Source of the DNA: Phaeodactylum tricornutum CCAP 1055/1
Lineage: Eukaryota; Bacillariophyta; Bacillariophyceae; Surirellales; Neidiaceae
DNA: 64,000 bases
Direction of reading: 5' to 3'
Assembly: GCF_000150955.2 (NCBI RefSeq)
Contig: NC_011694.1
Span: forward strand, 265,814-329,813
The notes under the pieces were generated by a model. It did no database searches. It was given only the letters and a program-made list of their open reading frames with translations, and was not told the origin of the DNA. Positions 1 through 10,539 of this stretch are shown here, in pieces (the first letter of the stretch is position 1; every line of letters begins with the position of its first letter). Both the position numbers and the translations under genes were made by a program.

Positions 1-21
1 ATCTGAAGAGAGAATTTCATC

Positions 22-564
22 ATGTACGGAACTTCGCGAACTGCACTCATTCTTGCTGCTGTGGTCCTGGCAGCGGTGGTCTGCGTGATAACAATTCCGG
101 TCGTTCTAACACAGGATAAGCGAGATTCCGCGGAAGCTGGAGCCCAAGCTCTCGCTACTGATGACAAGCCGTCGCTTGTGGAAACAAATGGAGGTTTGTC
201 TGTTGCCGTGCAAGAATCTGATCCACCATCGGACGTGCCATCACAAGTGCCATCGGACAAGCCATCCTTTATCCCATCAGACGTTCCTTCGACTATACCG
301 TCTGACTTTCCGTCTTCCGTCCCGTCGGATGTACCTTCTGCGGCACCATCACTTCTTCCACTTATCACTATTGATCCAAAAGCTCCTGCCTTAGGGTCAG
401 ACTTTCCATCTCTTGCACCTTTTTCTTGGAGCACACAAGAGCCTACGGTAGGCCTATTTCCTGACGTTGCTCTCATCGTCGATGAAGTCGAGTCTCCAGA
501 CCCTCCATTCACACCAATTAACAAGAAGAAGCGACTTCGCATGAACAACCACTTTCCTCTTTGA
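22..564 (+). CDS. PSxxPS-repeat surface or secreted protein
   Basis: A protein of 180 residues. Residues about 7-30 form one strong hydrophobic segment (TALILAAVVLAAVVCVITIP), either a signal anchor or an uncleaved signal peptide. Residues about 67-112 are a run of PSD-x-PS units (PSDVPS, PSDKPS, PSDFPS). Diatoms have many extracellular or cell-wall proteins with PSxxPSxxPS linkers, usually next to leucine-rich repeat or other folded domains. Here no folded domain follows, and the tail is basic (NKKKRLR). An in-frame stop sits at bases 4-6, so this ATG is the likely start unless a splice acceptor lies just upstream. It may be a short family member or a detached N-terminal part of a larger gene. 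The function is unknown; a wall or surface role is inferred from repeat type only. Confidence 0.6.
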   Translation: MYGTSRTALILAAVVLAAVVCVITIPVVLTQDKRDSAEAGAQALATDDKPSLVETNGGLSVAVQESDPPSDVPSQVPSDKPSFIPSDVPSTIPSDFPSSVPSDVPSAAPSLLPLITIDPKAPALGSDFPSLAPFSWSTQEPTVGLFPDVALIVDEVESPDPPFTPINKKKRLRMNNHFPL

Positions 565-1011
565 TGGAACCATTTGCGTACGTTACTTTTTTTCATCTCT
601 GAAGTACCTAATGGAAGGTCTCGTCGCAAAGGGAAGTCTCGATCTGAAAGCCGATGGTTTCAACAGGAGAATAGTCTCGCTGCTCATTAGTATTTAACGT
701 TAAATCATTTTTTGAACTTTTCCTTCTAGACAAGTTTTTTCTTTGCAGCTTACCGGAAAGCGTCTTGTCCGTGGTGACTACCGAGCGTGAGACTGGCAAG
801 ATTTCAATACTTATTTTGTACCGGGAGCAAACGCGACCAGCAAAATATCGAACAGTGCCCTAACTTTGTGGATGATAGATTCTACCTGCGTACGCTTAAT
901 TCCGTGTCCGTCGATGAGAATCTGCGTAGACTGCGCTGTACGGCAGGTCACAAACGGAGTGTGATTCCGAGGAAAGGACGGAGCACTCGCGACCAACGGT
1001 CGATGTCAATG
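565..1011. other. convergent 3' intergenic stretch
   Basis: Lies between the ends of two convergent genes. I see no coding or structured feature beyond presumed 3' UTRs. Confidence 0.5.
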
Positions 1012-1713
1012 TTACAATTTGTGGGAGGCCTTCGATTCTTTTCGAATGTTACTTGCCTGCTGAAACGCTTTTCGAGCGTGGCATACATTGCGATACAACT
1101 CGACCGTCTCTGCTGCGCCATTGTCCAAATCTGAAAGCCAGCCGATTGACTTGCTCCAGTCCAGACAATGAACGTACAACACGTCGGCGGCGGTAAATTG
1201 ATTTCCAAGAAGAAAGGGTCCCCCGTTCTTCAAGACAGAAACCATTTGCTGATTAAACCGTTGAAATTGATGCTGAGCGTGCGAGACGGCATCGGGAATA
1301 TATCCAAAATACTGGCCCATGGCCTGGTGCTTGCGATGGATCCACAGACCCTGAGAGTCGAGCTCGGATAGTATGCAACATACGTACTGATCGTACAAGG
1401 CTCGATCTCGTGTGCCGGGTCGCGGAACTAGGTTACTTTCGGGGTAGCAGTCGCCAAGATAGGTATTGATAGCGACGGACTCCGACAACGTCAAGTCGGG
1501 TTGTGTGTCATCGGCTGGCGACGTGAACTCGAGCAATATGGGAACTTTCCCGGTCGGACTGTACTTGCGTGCGAGTTTGCTGACTGGAAGAGCTTCTTGT
1601 ACTAGCGTGTACGGTATCCCTAGCTCTTCGAACATCCAGACACATCGAAAAGTCCTCGACCAACACGGTCCCAGCAGGTGAAACACTCGATTACTCGCGT
1701 GCAATGCGCTCAT
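1012..1713 (-). CDS. glutathione S-transferase family protein
   Basis: A protein of 233 residues with the two-domain GST layout. The N-terminal thioredoxin-like domain opens with a beta strand and LLGPCWSRTFRCVWMFEELG, where a Ser/Cys-rich loop sits at the usual catalytic position. The cis-Pro region is GKVPILLE and the glutathione-binding segment is LTLSESVAINTYL, with the conserved Glu-Ser pair. The all-alpha C-terminal domain contains FLLGNQFTAADVLYVHCLDW, the usual N-capping box. Such enzymes conjugate glutathione to electrophiles or reduce dehydroascorbate or peroxides; the class cannot be fixed by eye. No targeting peptide is obvious, so it is probably cytosolic. The start is the first ATG in frame; upstream only a TTG is available. 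Confidence 0.85.
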   Translation of the reverse strand: MSALHASNRVFHLLGPCWSRTFRCVWMFEELGIPYTLVQEALPVSKLARKYSPTGKVPILLEFTSPADDTQPDLTLSESVAINTYLGDCYPESNLVPRPGTRDRALYDQYVCCILSELDSQGLWIHRKHQAMGQYFGYIPDAVSHAQHQFQRFNQQMVSVLKNGGPFLLGNQFTAADVLYVHCLDWSKSIGWLSDLDNGAAETVELYRNVCHARKAFQQASNIRKESKASHKL

Positions 1714-2279
1714 ATCTTTTAGCAATAGTCGATTCTTTGCGTTGCTCAATTTCTCTTCTGCTCATTCAAGTTTCACTGCCTCGATTCGTTAAGCACACAA
1801 CCACCACACCCGTGCGTCTCGGAAAGAGCTGTACGAGTTGGAGGATATGGCTTGACTGTGGGTTGGTAATTGGTGGAATTCCGAGCGTTGTACAGCGTGA
1901 CCATGGCATCCAGCATTTTATTCCGAACTGTGACATGATAGCGATCAACGATTTAAGTCAAGCAGTGATTGACTGTGATCCGACATTTTCTATTCTAATC
2001 AGTGTTCCAACTACACGACACTCAACCAACCCTCGATCCGATTCTAAGGAAGGGTTTTGTGGGTGCCCGGAAGGTGACTTGCGGTGAAATCCCAGATCCG
2101 TACTGGGACTGCAGCATCCTTACTTACAGAGAGTGACTCGGCGCATTCTGTTAGAATCAGTCTCCTTTCGATCGCATTTTGTCTCGTGTCGAGATTGCTG
2201 GTCGTGCAATTCCGGTGCGTATCTATATTGCTCCTTGGCACGTTTCTCCTTCCCCCGTCGTCGGTCATTGCCTGACAGT
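1714..2279. other. divergent promoter region, GST / SGNH hydrolase
   Basis: Gene-free stretch between two divergently transcribed genes. It contains one exact TGACTGTGA at 1970-1978. An open frame runs upstream of the SGNH start (from 2133), so a longer N-terminus cannot be excluded. Confidence 0.5.
1970..1978 (+). promoter_or_regulatory. TGACTGTGA motif copy
   Basis: Exact copy of the recurring 9-mer, about 300 bases before the SGNH hydrolase ATG. A regulatory role is inferred only from recurrence outside genes. Confidence 0.35.
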
Positions 2280-3628
2280 ATGCGCAGTCGCGAGCCCAAC
2301 AACGATCCGGACAACCGTCTTGGAGAAAAACCGATGGAATCCCTCGAAATTGAAGACATACATCAGTCGAGTCGAAGGGCCAACGCCTACGACAGTGATT
2401 CGTATCATCACGATGCTTACACAGATTCCGAAGAAGAATCTCCCATCGCGCCCTACGAGTACCGTCATCGGAAAAGCGAACATAACGATACGACTTTAAT
2501 GTTGGATCCCGACGATGCTCGTCCGCTGGTGGGAAGCAGCATGATTGGAATCAACAATACGCGATTGACAGCCTTGCAGACCGTGGTCAAAAGTCGTGCC
2601 TGCTGGCCCGTGTACATTGGGATAGCCCTCGTGGTCTCACTCTTGATTGCGGCCATTGCTTACGTACCCCCGGCTCGACGCAAAGTCACGCGACCCGATT
2701 TTATTTGTCCCACCGAACCGGCGTCGTCACTGTTTTGGACACACTTCACGCACAAGGTACAAACGTGGGTGGGGCCAGAACGGTGTCGGACTGGACGAAA
2801 TAATGAGGTGTGCTCGTGCGAGGACCCTACCCAGCCGTCAATTCCGCAAAGTCCTGATTCTTGGCGGGAGGGATGGCAGAGAGCAACGTTACGGAATGCG
2901 GCTCTCATTCAAGATCGGAAACACCTCGCGCTGGACGTTGTCTTGCTGGGAGATTCCATTACTGAACACTGGTTGGGCACAGGTTTCGCCGAACCAAACA
3001 ACGACTATCAAGCAAATGTGCCGGTCTATCAGTCACTCTTTTCCAAAGAACACGGCGCCGTGATTGAAGGCCTGGCTTTGGGTATTATTGGAGATCGTTG
3101 TCCAAACTTGTTGGCACGGCTGCAGAACAACGAAACGGTACAGGGCTTGTCCGTCAAAGTTTTGTGGGTTTTGGTAAGTTGTGTCGGGTTCAACGGTATT
3201 TTTTTCGTAGCGACACAATGCGCTGACGCGCTGAAATTCCTATATTGTAACAGATCGGGACCAACGACTACGCGAGCAGCTTTTGTCGTGTGGATTGTAT
3301 CGTGGCGGGCAACTTGGCCATTGTCCGAGAGTTGCGACTCCAAAAGCCCGAGGCCACCATTGTAATCAACGGCCTACTGCCTCGCAGTAAATCGCGTACC
3401 GACGTGGCTTTTGCCGATGACTTTGCTGAGATTAATCGGCGACTCTCATGCATTGCCGATACCTTGGACGATGTTGTCTTTTTCGACGCTGCGTATCTAT
3501 TCTTGACCGAAGATGGTGGCCTAAATCGAACCATGCTGCCGGACGGTTTGCATCCTGGTGAAGTAGGATCACGTGTATGGGGGCAAGCAATTGTGGATCG
3601 AGTTTTGAAGATTGATGGTGGACTGTAG
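2280..3628 (+). CDS. membrane-anchored GDSL/SGNH hydrolase (PAF-acetylhydrolase-like)
   Basis: Two exons, 2280-3173 and 3254-3628, with an 80-base GTAAGT...CAG intron in phase 0, giving 422 residues. An acidic, tyrosine-rich cytosolic N-terminus is followed by one membrane helix (about 110-129), so it is predicted to be a type II membrane protein with a lumenal enzyme domain. All SGNH blocks are present: GDSITEHW with the nucleophile Ser near 226; the oxyanion Gly and Asn in IGTND, created exactly at the splice junction; and the Asp/His pair in DGLHPGE (about 395 and 398). The layout resembles PAF-acetylhydrolase IB alpha subunits and other acyl-ester hydrolases. The natural substrate (lipid, O-acetylated glycan) is not readable from sequence. 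The start is the ATG at 2280; an upstream in-frame ATG at 2133 would add 49 unconvincing residues. Confidence 0.85.
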
Positions 3629-4235
3629 ACTGAATCCGAGCAACCCCCTTTTTTGTTTGGCTAATAGAAGTGCTCTGGCGCAATTTTTCAACACGGGCCT
3701 TGAGCATAATTGCCACAATTATGTACAAAACGATGCTTCTTTGGCCGTCCCTGCCTTTACCAAACGAAGCATAATGCGTGATTTTGACTGAGGTGTACTA
3801 TGATGTATGCCCGACGTTTTTGGTATTGTCATAACAATATCCAGCAATCATCCTTAAAAGTGCCCTTAGCTTGGGCACGTCTGTCAGAACCAAGCAACCC
3901 ATTTTGCATTAGTTCATTCGCTCTCGCATCACCCACAAACTCCAGTGAAGAACACTGTACGATCCACCTTTGCATCTTATCTGCGATATTTTGCTTTTTT
4001 TTACCAAACCCTCAAAGCTTTCTGCAATTGTGGCTCTATTGCATGAGGAAGTAGACTTAATATCGATGGCGCTCGACTTTGTGGTCTCGCCGTCATCTTC
4101 GAGGCTCACGACAGATCGACAAACTGCGATAAGCCATGGCATGGTGAACGAATCGCAACTACGATTGCTTTTTTGAAACAAATCATTCTAATATTAAGGA
4201 AGCAGAATAAGAACTACATTTTCAATGAAGCTCCG
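3629..4235. other. convergent 3' intergenic stretch
   Basis: Between the ends of the SGNH and VWA8 genes. AT-rich, with only short chance frames; nothing supported. Confidence 0.5.
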
Positions 4236-7200
4236 TCAAAGATCAGCAGAAGCCACGATGATCTTCTTCAATATTAGAGGGAGCTCGCTGCTGTCTAGAC
4301 AGACTTGGGCTCGTCCGTTTGGAACAGCATTTGCAAGCTCGTACGCTTCCTCTCCAAAAGAACTGATCAAAATTAAATGAGCGTGAACTTCCGGCTTTTG
4401 CAACAATTTTACAACTTGTATGGGCTCAATCCGGTAGCGCTCCAGGTTGGCGTCCGAGATCATTAACACCAAGTCTTTCGGGCGAGCTTTCTCCATGGCA
4501 CTTTGAATGGCTTCCAAAGTGCTGTCACCAGCGTACGTGTACTGAGTGTGAGCAATCATACCTTGCAGAATTCGGAGTTGTGTGGCTTCGTCTAGCGAAG
4601 AGTCGTCTTTTAGTAGTGGGATTACAGCACTTGACCCGTTGTGCCCCACAATTTCAAGCCGGAAGCGATCATCGCTCCGTAGCGCTTCCATGATCATCAG
4701 GGTTGCCTCTAATAACCGCTCAAGTCGACCATCGTAGCCATTAAATCGATACATCGAAGCGGAAACGTCTACAACGACCTTTATTCGCATTTTATCAGAT
4801 GATAGTTTGGAGGATACCTTTGAATCAACTGCTGTTCCGCGTCGTTTGAATACATCTTTTTCACCCGCAAGTGCATCTACCAATCGCGATTCGTCCAATT
4901 CTCCGGAAAATTGTCGGTTTAACCACATTCGCTCTTCCATACGATGTTGCAAGTCTTTTAAATGAACTCGTAACTGCTCAATCTGTAGGGCAACGCGCTC
5001 CCGGAGCCCTTTGTATCTTTCCCAATCGTACTTTCCCATGCTCAGTTCCCGCAATTTCTTTTCTAGTTCTATAGCAGCTATTTCTCGTGCTCTGTGCTGA
5101 GCTTCATCTGATACTTGGGCTTTCATTTCGTCTGATACTTGGTGGACAGGGTGCCCCAGGTCTACGCGATACGGTCCGCCTCTACCGCCCAGTCCGGCAG
5201 TGTCCGAACCGCCGGTACCACCGTACCAGGTGTTGCCTCCAATATGTGGAGTATTATCTGGGTCTACTTTGCCGTGCTTCGGGTCGCCAACTCGGGTTCT
5301 TGGTGTTGAGATTCCACCTTCAGTTCGTTGTTTTTCATTCATCGGCTCAGAAGACGAGAGTTCAATCCCATGTTTTCGAAATATAGAATTTAGCTGCTTC
5401 ATGAGAGCAAGATCCGAACGATCGAAAGCAATTACGTTCTCAATGGCTCCAGTCAGCCCATCGTTAGGAAACTCGTTCATGTGACGAGCGGCAGACACGG
5501 CTTCACGGATACCAAAGGGATACACAAGAGTTCCTTTCGCGTGCGCTTCACCGAGATCCTGCCAAAGAGAGATAATTTTTGACAGCTTTTTCTTCTTGAT
5601 ATTAGGGGCGTAGCTGCGGAGAATCTGCATTTGACTTTCACTGTCCAATGGCGGGACGGTGTGGCACGAAAACACGTCAGACATTTCGCGAGCGAGATTA
5701 TTACCGTGAAATGGATATCCCGCAGGATTGGCCAAAGCCCAAATCCGAAAGTCTGCATGGACTGCCAGAGTATTCGATCGACCGTCATCGTCATACCGTA
5801 GGACCCTTCCGTCGGGAAGAGCTAGCTCGCCGTCTTCAATAAGACCTTTGAGCAAAGCAACAACGTCTACAGGAGCCTTGTCAGCTTCATCAATGACCAG
5901 GATTCGCCCATGCGTCGCTGCTCTAACTAATGGAGAGTCCGCATATATAACTCGTCCTTTTTCCACAGACGCGACTGATAAAACAGACTGAACTGTAGTG
6001 TCGCGATGCAGCTGTAGGTATTCACGTTCACGCTGTAGCCGATGGAGCAAAAAATCTACAACTTTGTTCTTTCCAACTCCTTGATAGCCCATGATAAGAA
6101 GCGCCCGTTCGCCGACGGCGTGAGCCTCGAGAATGTTGCCAAGAATTCGAGCATGGCCTGGGTTTTCTTGAAACCTGGGATTTGGTACAAGAATTGGATT
6201 CTCGGGAGTCCGCCGACAAGAATCTATTAGTTTGCGGTCGATTTCAATGTCTTTTTCGAAACGATCGCCGGCCTTGTATTCAAAGATGCCGCAATCATGC
6301 AAGCAACTTTGGACCACTTGGCGCTCTCGCTCCGGCATCAGACTAGTCAATAACGTGTCCTTTACCAACTTAGACAAGTGGCGGCCGTCACGCTGGAGTC
6401 TGCGACAAATGTGCTTCATCTTTCTCAGAGACAGAGTCAAGCTTTCCCGTTCCTCGACCGTATCTGCCGCACCGCTCTTGACCGCAGCATCCAAGCGGTC
6501 GCGTAGGCGAACCAGCTTGTCGAGTTCTCTCTCCTCAATATCTGGAAAAAGACCGTTCAGTACAATTGCGAGTTCACCGGCATCCATTGGATCAACACCA
6601 ACCCAACAAAACATGCTGGCAATTTCAGGATTAATCCAAGACTTTCCTGCAGCTGGTGGATGGGCGAGAGCAATACAGCCAAATCCTTTATGTGCGGTCA
6701 ATCGTGATCCGTCTGGCATGTCAACCTGACCAGTTTCAAAAAGTCTCGCCAAACTCGTCAAGGTATCCGAATTTAACCTATCAATACCATCCAAGACAAC
6801 CCAGGAACCATTCTGAACAGCTCGGGCCAAGGGCGTCATTCTCCAAATTGTGTTTCCTGCATCGTCGGTCGCGCGTCGGAGCAACAAATCGCGGGATGTC
6901 ATATCTGGCACGACCGCAAAGAGTTCGTATGGCTGATTAAGTGCTCGAGAAGCTGCATGAATCAGTGCGGACTTGCCGCTACCCTTGGGACCAACCAATG
7001 CAACCGCACACCCAACTCCGAGACCAGCTTGAACAAGTTCGGTGATAGCTGTTGTGGAATGGGTTGGAATAAAGGATGACGGGACCTTTGTTCGATCCAA
7101 GGTCCGATGCGTGCTCTGCCCTTTGGCGGCTTTCCAGTCCATCGCTGTCATTGGTGTCCCAATTCCAAACCCCCGCACTACCGATGAAACCGACATGAAA

Positions 7201-8174
7201 GAGTTCGCTTGAAGAAATTTGGCCGCCTTGATAGCGACAGAATAGGAAGCTTCTCGGGTCGAAGAAACCAGTGGTGACTGTACCAGTGTATGCAATTGCT
7301 CCATGGAGACTCGATCCGCATCAACGAAAGATGCCAACGCGTCGAGCATTTCTCCAGGAGGTAATGCAGGCGCCACGTGAGCTTGGAATCGCGATCGTAG
7401 CGGGGGATCCAAACCAGACGAGTCCGACAGGGAACCCAGGGCCAAGACAGTAAAATCCTCGTGCACTCGATGCATTCTATTGAGTACGTCATCATGTTGG
7501 AATTCGCGGTGCTGATCGTACGTTGCACTTGAGACCAGCATGGACCCATCATCCAGAGAGAGTTCCCGGTTTTCGAGCAGATTGTTGAGTGTCGGGAGAA
7601 CGTTGCGTTCCGCCTTTTCGATGCCATCCAGAATCAGCAGGCGCCCGTGCAATGCGGCGCGTACCGGCGCCTGCGGAACGTAAATGGAAGACACGCTGGA
7701 TGTTGCCGACGACAGAGGGTCGGAAGGGTTGCGCATTTCCTTTCTTTGTTTAAGGTCCGCGTCCGAAGTATCACGAGTCAGGGAAACATATTCTATCTCT
7801 CGAGAAGTCAAGGCGGCGTACGTCAGTGCCAAAAGTCGTTGATCGGCAGCAGAATGTCCCAGTAAACAGAAATCCTGTTTCATGACTAAATCCTTTTGCA
7901 GCATCCATCTTAACGTGGAGACGTAGGACGGCGGCAAGCTCTGCACGAAACGGGACGAAGTAGCATCGAAGGGTGGTATCAGATCGTCCCGACCGCTGCC
8001 GCCAGGTGGTTGTTCAATCGTTACCCCTGCGATGGTAATGGATGAATCAGTCGCTTGGGTGATTGAGCGTTGTCGAATGTGCAAAAGTTGGAGAGGGCTC
8101 CTATAGGTGGTACGCACCGTCTTCCCACGAATCCGTGGTGTGTGCGCCAGGAAGGATTTGGGAAATAACGACAT
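4236..8174 (-). CDS. VWA8: VWA8-like AAA+ / von Willebrand A protein
   Basis: An intronless gene of 1312 residues, shorter than animal VWA8 (about 1900). Three AAA+ modules of the MoxR/dynein-like type can be followed. The first (about 100-290) has a degenerate Walker A (GHSAAD) but keeps the Walker B-like LLILDGIEKA. The second has GPKGSGKS (about 395) and WVVLDGID (about 458). The third has GYQGVGKN (about 696) and ILVIDEAD (about 758). The Gly-rich linker GGNTWYGGTGG (about 979) and the helix ending in GEKDVFKRRG are hallmarks of VWA8. A C-terminal VWA domain carries the MIDAS motif DVSAS (about 1136). The N-terminus is rich in Arg, Ser and Thr and fits a mitochondrial presequence, as known for VWA8. 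The start is the ATG at 8174; an earlier in-frame ATG lies in a less plausible hydrophobic leader. VWA8 has ATPase activity in animals, but its client is unknown. Confidence 0.9.
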   Translation of the reverse strand: MSLFPKSFLAHTPRIRGKTVRTTYRSPLQLLHIRQRSITQATDSSITIAGVTIEQPPGGSGRDDLIPPFDATSSRFVQSLPPSYVSTLRWMLQKDLVMKQDFCLLGHSAADQRLLALTYAALTSREIEYVSLTRDTSDADLKQRKEMRNPSDPLSSATSSVSSIYVPQAPVRAALHGRLLILDGIEKAERNVLPTLNNLLENRELSLDDGSMLVSSATYDQHREFQHDDVLNRMHRVHEDFTVLALGSLSDSSGLDPPLRSRFQAHVAPALPPGEMLDALASFVDADRVSMEQLHTLVQSPLVSSTREASYSVAIKAAKFLQANSFMSVSSVVRGFGIGTPMTAMDWKAAKGQSTHRTLDRTKVPSSFIPTHSTTAITELVQAGLGVGCAVALVGPKGSGKSALIHAASRALNQPYELFAVVPDMTSRDLLLRRATDDAGNTIWRMTPLARAVQNGSWVVLDGIDRLNSDTLTSLARLFETGQVDMPDGSRLTAHKGFGCIALAHPPAAGKSWINPEIASMFCWVGVDPMDAGELAIVLNGLFPDIEERELDKLVRLRDRLDAAVKSGAADTVEERESLTLSLRKMKHICRRLQRDGRHLSKLVKDTLLTSLMPERERQVVQSCLHDCGIFEYKAGDRFEKDIEIDRKLIDSCRRTPENPILVPNPRFQENPGHARILGNILEAHAVGERALLIMGYQGVGKNKVVDFLLHRLQREREYLQLHRDTTVQSVLSVASVEKGRVIYADSPLVRAATHGRILVIDEADKAPVDVVALLKGLIEDGELALPDGRVLRYDDDGRSNTLAVHADFRIWALANPAGYPFHGNNLAREMSDVFSCHTVPPLDSESQMQILRSYAPNIKKKKLSKIISLWQDLGEAHAKGTLVYPFGIREAVSAARHMNEFPNDGLTGAIENVIAFDRSDLALMKQLNSIFRKHGIELSSSEPMNEKQRTEGGISTPRTRVGDPKHGKVDPDNTPHIGGNTWYGGTGGSDTAGLGGRGGPYRVDLGHPVHQVSDEMKAQVSDEAQHRAREIAAIELEKKLRELSMGKYDWERYKGLRERVALQIEQLRVHLKDLQHRMEERMWLNRQFSGELDESRLVDALAGEKDVFKRRGTAVDSKVSSKLSSDKMRIKVVVDVSASMYRFNGYDGRLERLLEATLMIMEALRSDDRFRLEIVGHNGSSAVIPLLKDDSSLDEATQLRILQGMIAHTQYTYAGDSTLEAIQSAMEKARPKDLVLMISDANLERYRIEPIQVVKLLQKPEVHAHLILISSFGEEAYELANAVPNGRAQVCLDSSELPLILKKIIVASADL

Positions 8175-9516
8175 GCTTTCTGTATAAATGTAAAAGAGAG
8201 ATGTGCCATGAAAATAAATGGTTCCTTGGATACTCAAGCAGCTACAAATTGCGATGCCTGTCAAGTCCAAGTCGAGGAGCACAAAGACTTCCTCTGCAAC
8301 GATGGAATGCTGGTTGATCTAATGTAAGTGAGTGATAGAATTTTTTCGTTCGGTGATGGAAAAAGGTCGGGGTTGCTTCGATCGATGGTTGGCCATTTTT
8401 CGAAAACCAACGGAATCTCGAGAGACTGGGGAAGAATATTATTACAGTTACTGGTAGACCGGCCAATGGCAGGAACCATCTAACGGCGTCTGTTTTCGTC
8501 CGCTTCCGGGCTTTCCGACGATCCCTTTATCAAGAGTGTTTCTGTTCGAGCACAGAGGTGTCCAAATGTACTTACACTACGTCATTCTTGAAGTTTGAGA
8601 AGACTGGAGGCCTTTTTGGACGGTGACATCGGACAACCTTCTTGGAGGAACACCTCGTTTTCGAACTTGCAAAAATCAGATCACGCTTCCAACATTCACA
8701 CGTAAGAAAAATACGTAAAGAGCAATGCTGACCGAATAAGTTCGGTTTTGCGACACTGAGGATAAACGTTGATATCGATCTCTGTCGTGACGAAAGTGAA
8801 ATGACGTGGCTACGAGAATTTTATATAGACCAACTGACACGTACAGGGAATAAAATTCAAACGACTATTCCGTGCGATCGACAGCTGACTATGGAAGGAC
8901 AAGACTCTTTATGGAATCCCGTGCACCAATGGCATTCAGTACCGCTTGGGGGTACCTACGACGAAACCGAACCCCGTCTATGAAGCCTCCGGTATTCCCC
9001 TTATGGCTCGGTGGTTTGCATGCGCTGCGTTGGAAAATGCACTAGCACGGCGTTGTGGGAAAGAGGTCACGAAAGCGACTCCCCATTGCCGGAAGGGTGT
9101 TACAAACCATGACGAACGCTGCAGGGCCGGTCGTTTCTAGCCAGGAACTAGCTAAACTGGAAGGAAAACTAAACAGCTGCATCGCGCTTGATCTACCAAC
9201 AGATTCGGAGGACTTCTCGTAAGTGTGTATGGTCGAACGGTCGCCCAATCCGAATTTTTGTGGAACGGTTCGGATTGGTAACAACACGTTGATCACATGC
9301 GACAGCACGGTTTCCACACGCACTCGCTCGGTGGGCCTTGCTCCCTCTGTTCGCGCTTGGTTGTTGGGTACCGACTCTAACCACGTCTTCTTCTCTTTTC
9401 GTTGATCGCTTCCCCTTGCAAATCGATTGACACGCTCACGGAAACGTTCCGATTGGTATCACCACATCGTTATTGACAACGGACTTGCTACTCACAATAC
9501 AACCATTTCTGCTACT
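8175..9516. other. divergent intergenic region with possible 5' exon
   Basis: About 1.3 kb between VWA8 and the thiol dioxygenase. It holds a hairpin of inverted CCAAT sequences (9245-9278) and a possible extra first exon of the dioxygenase at 9109-9218. It would encode MTNAAGPVVSSQELAKLEGK and on to SEDFS, then a consensus GTAAGT donor at 9219. Splicing from there to an AG at 9535-9536 keeps frame. Nothing else is supported. Confidence 0.4.
9245..9278. repeat. 10-bp inverted repeat with CCAAT/ATTGG ends
   Basis: CCAATCCGAA and its exact reverse complement TTCGGATTGG are separated by 14 bases. A near copy of the right arm (TTCCGATTGG) occurs near 9447. The CCAAT core is the site bound by NF-Y factors in eukaryotes; a role here is conjecture. 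Confidence 0.45.
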
Positions 9517-10539
9517 ATGAATTGCGATTCATCCAGCACTCTGTACTCAGCCGATGCCCATCGTCTCTCTTGGAGCATTCCAGCTTTGATAGCACATAGA
9601 CATGCGGATGGTGGATTGGCTTCAATACCGTCCCAGACCTTGCGTACTACATTACAGCCCGTTCTGGATGGGCTGGGAGACATTGATGCGGTCTCGCTTT
9701 TGCGTTTACGGCTTACCGACCAAGATGGAGCGGTGGTGGGAGGAGGGTGAGTGAGATGTGAGGGTATTACGTCTGTTGTCCTCCTTACAGTTATGGAAAA
9801 GTCCTTTTGTACGCACGTTCTCAGCTTGCTTCCAATTGCTCGGTACAGAAGACAAGTTGAACCAATCCATCGCCAGATTACGCCACCAAGCGACGATAAC
9901 ACCGTACGATACCTACATCTCTCCGAAATCCCAGGACAGTACAGCATGGGAATTTTTGTCTTTCCGCCCTATGCCAGGATCCCTCTACACGATCATCCCG
10001 GAATGTGCGTGCTAAGTCGTGTCCTGTACGGTAGTCTTCATCGTCGTTCGTTGGACCTCGCACTAGAGGACGAGGAGAACAATGACGGATCCAACAGCCC
10101 TACTTCTGCAACTTCTCACAAGAACTCTTCTTGGATATCCTCTCACTTTATGTGGAGGAACAAGCACGCCACGGAGACAACGCCAAGCTACCCCTGGGGA
10201 TCGAAACGTGCCTTTGAACATCGAGTGGACATTCTCACGGCACCAGATACCACGATTCTCTATCCTCACGAAGGAAACCTACACGAGTTTGCGGCTGGTC
10301 CGCAAGGTGCAGCCGTCTTGGATATCTTGTTGCCGCCCTACGACGAATCGCATCACCGGGATTGCACCTTTTACGAAATTCGATACGATGCATTTTCTCA
10401 ACAAGAACAATCGTCATCGAAGGATGCACACAAGGAGGGACGTCCGTGTTGGATCATCCCCACTTGTCAACCGGAAGACTTTCACTGCACATCTGGTGCC
10501 TATCGGGAACTGGGAGAAGAACCGCCGTCGTCCACCTGA
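9517..10539 (+). CDS. thiol dioxygenase, PCO/ADO (cysteine/cysteamine) family
   Basis: Two exons, 9517-9746 and 9825-10539 (intron 78 bases, GTGAGT...CTCAG, the only nearby acceptor restoring frame), giving 314 residues. The cupin core is typical of plant cysteine oxidases and animal 2-aminoethanethiol dioxygenase. It reads MGIFVFPPYARIPLHDHPGM with two iron-ligand His, then VLYGSLHRRS. Next come NLHEF with the third His, and AAVLDILLPPYD. The N-terminal helix plus GGLASIPSQTLRTTLQPVLD aligns with the N-terminus of the family. These non-heme Fe(II) enzymes add O2 to thiols, either free cysteamine or N-terminal Cys of proteins, and can act as oxygen sensors through the N-degron pathway. Substrate choice is not decidable here. 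An upstream exon at 9109-9218 could replace the present start and add 30 residues. Confidence 0.85.

Noticed and set aside
9230-9480. Imperfect direct repeat around GGATTGGTAACAACAC and CGATTGGTATCACCAC
   Set aside because: Only about 70 percent alike over 30 bases; kept only as the hairpin note, not as a repeat family.
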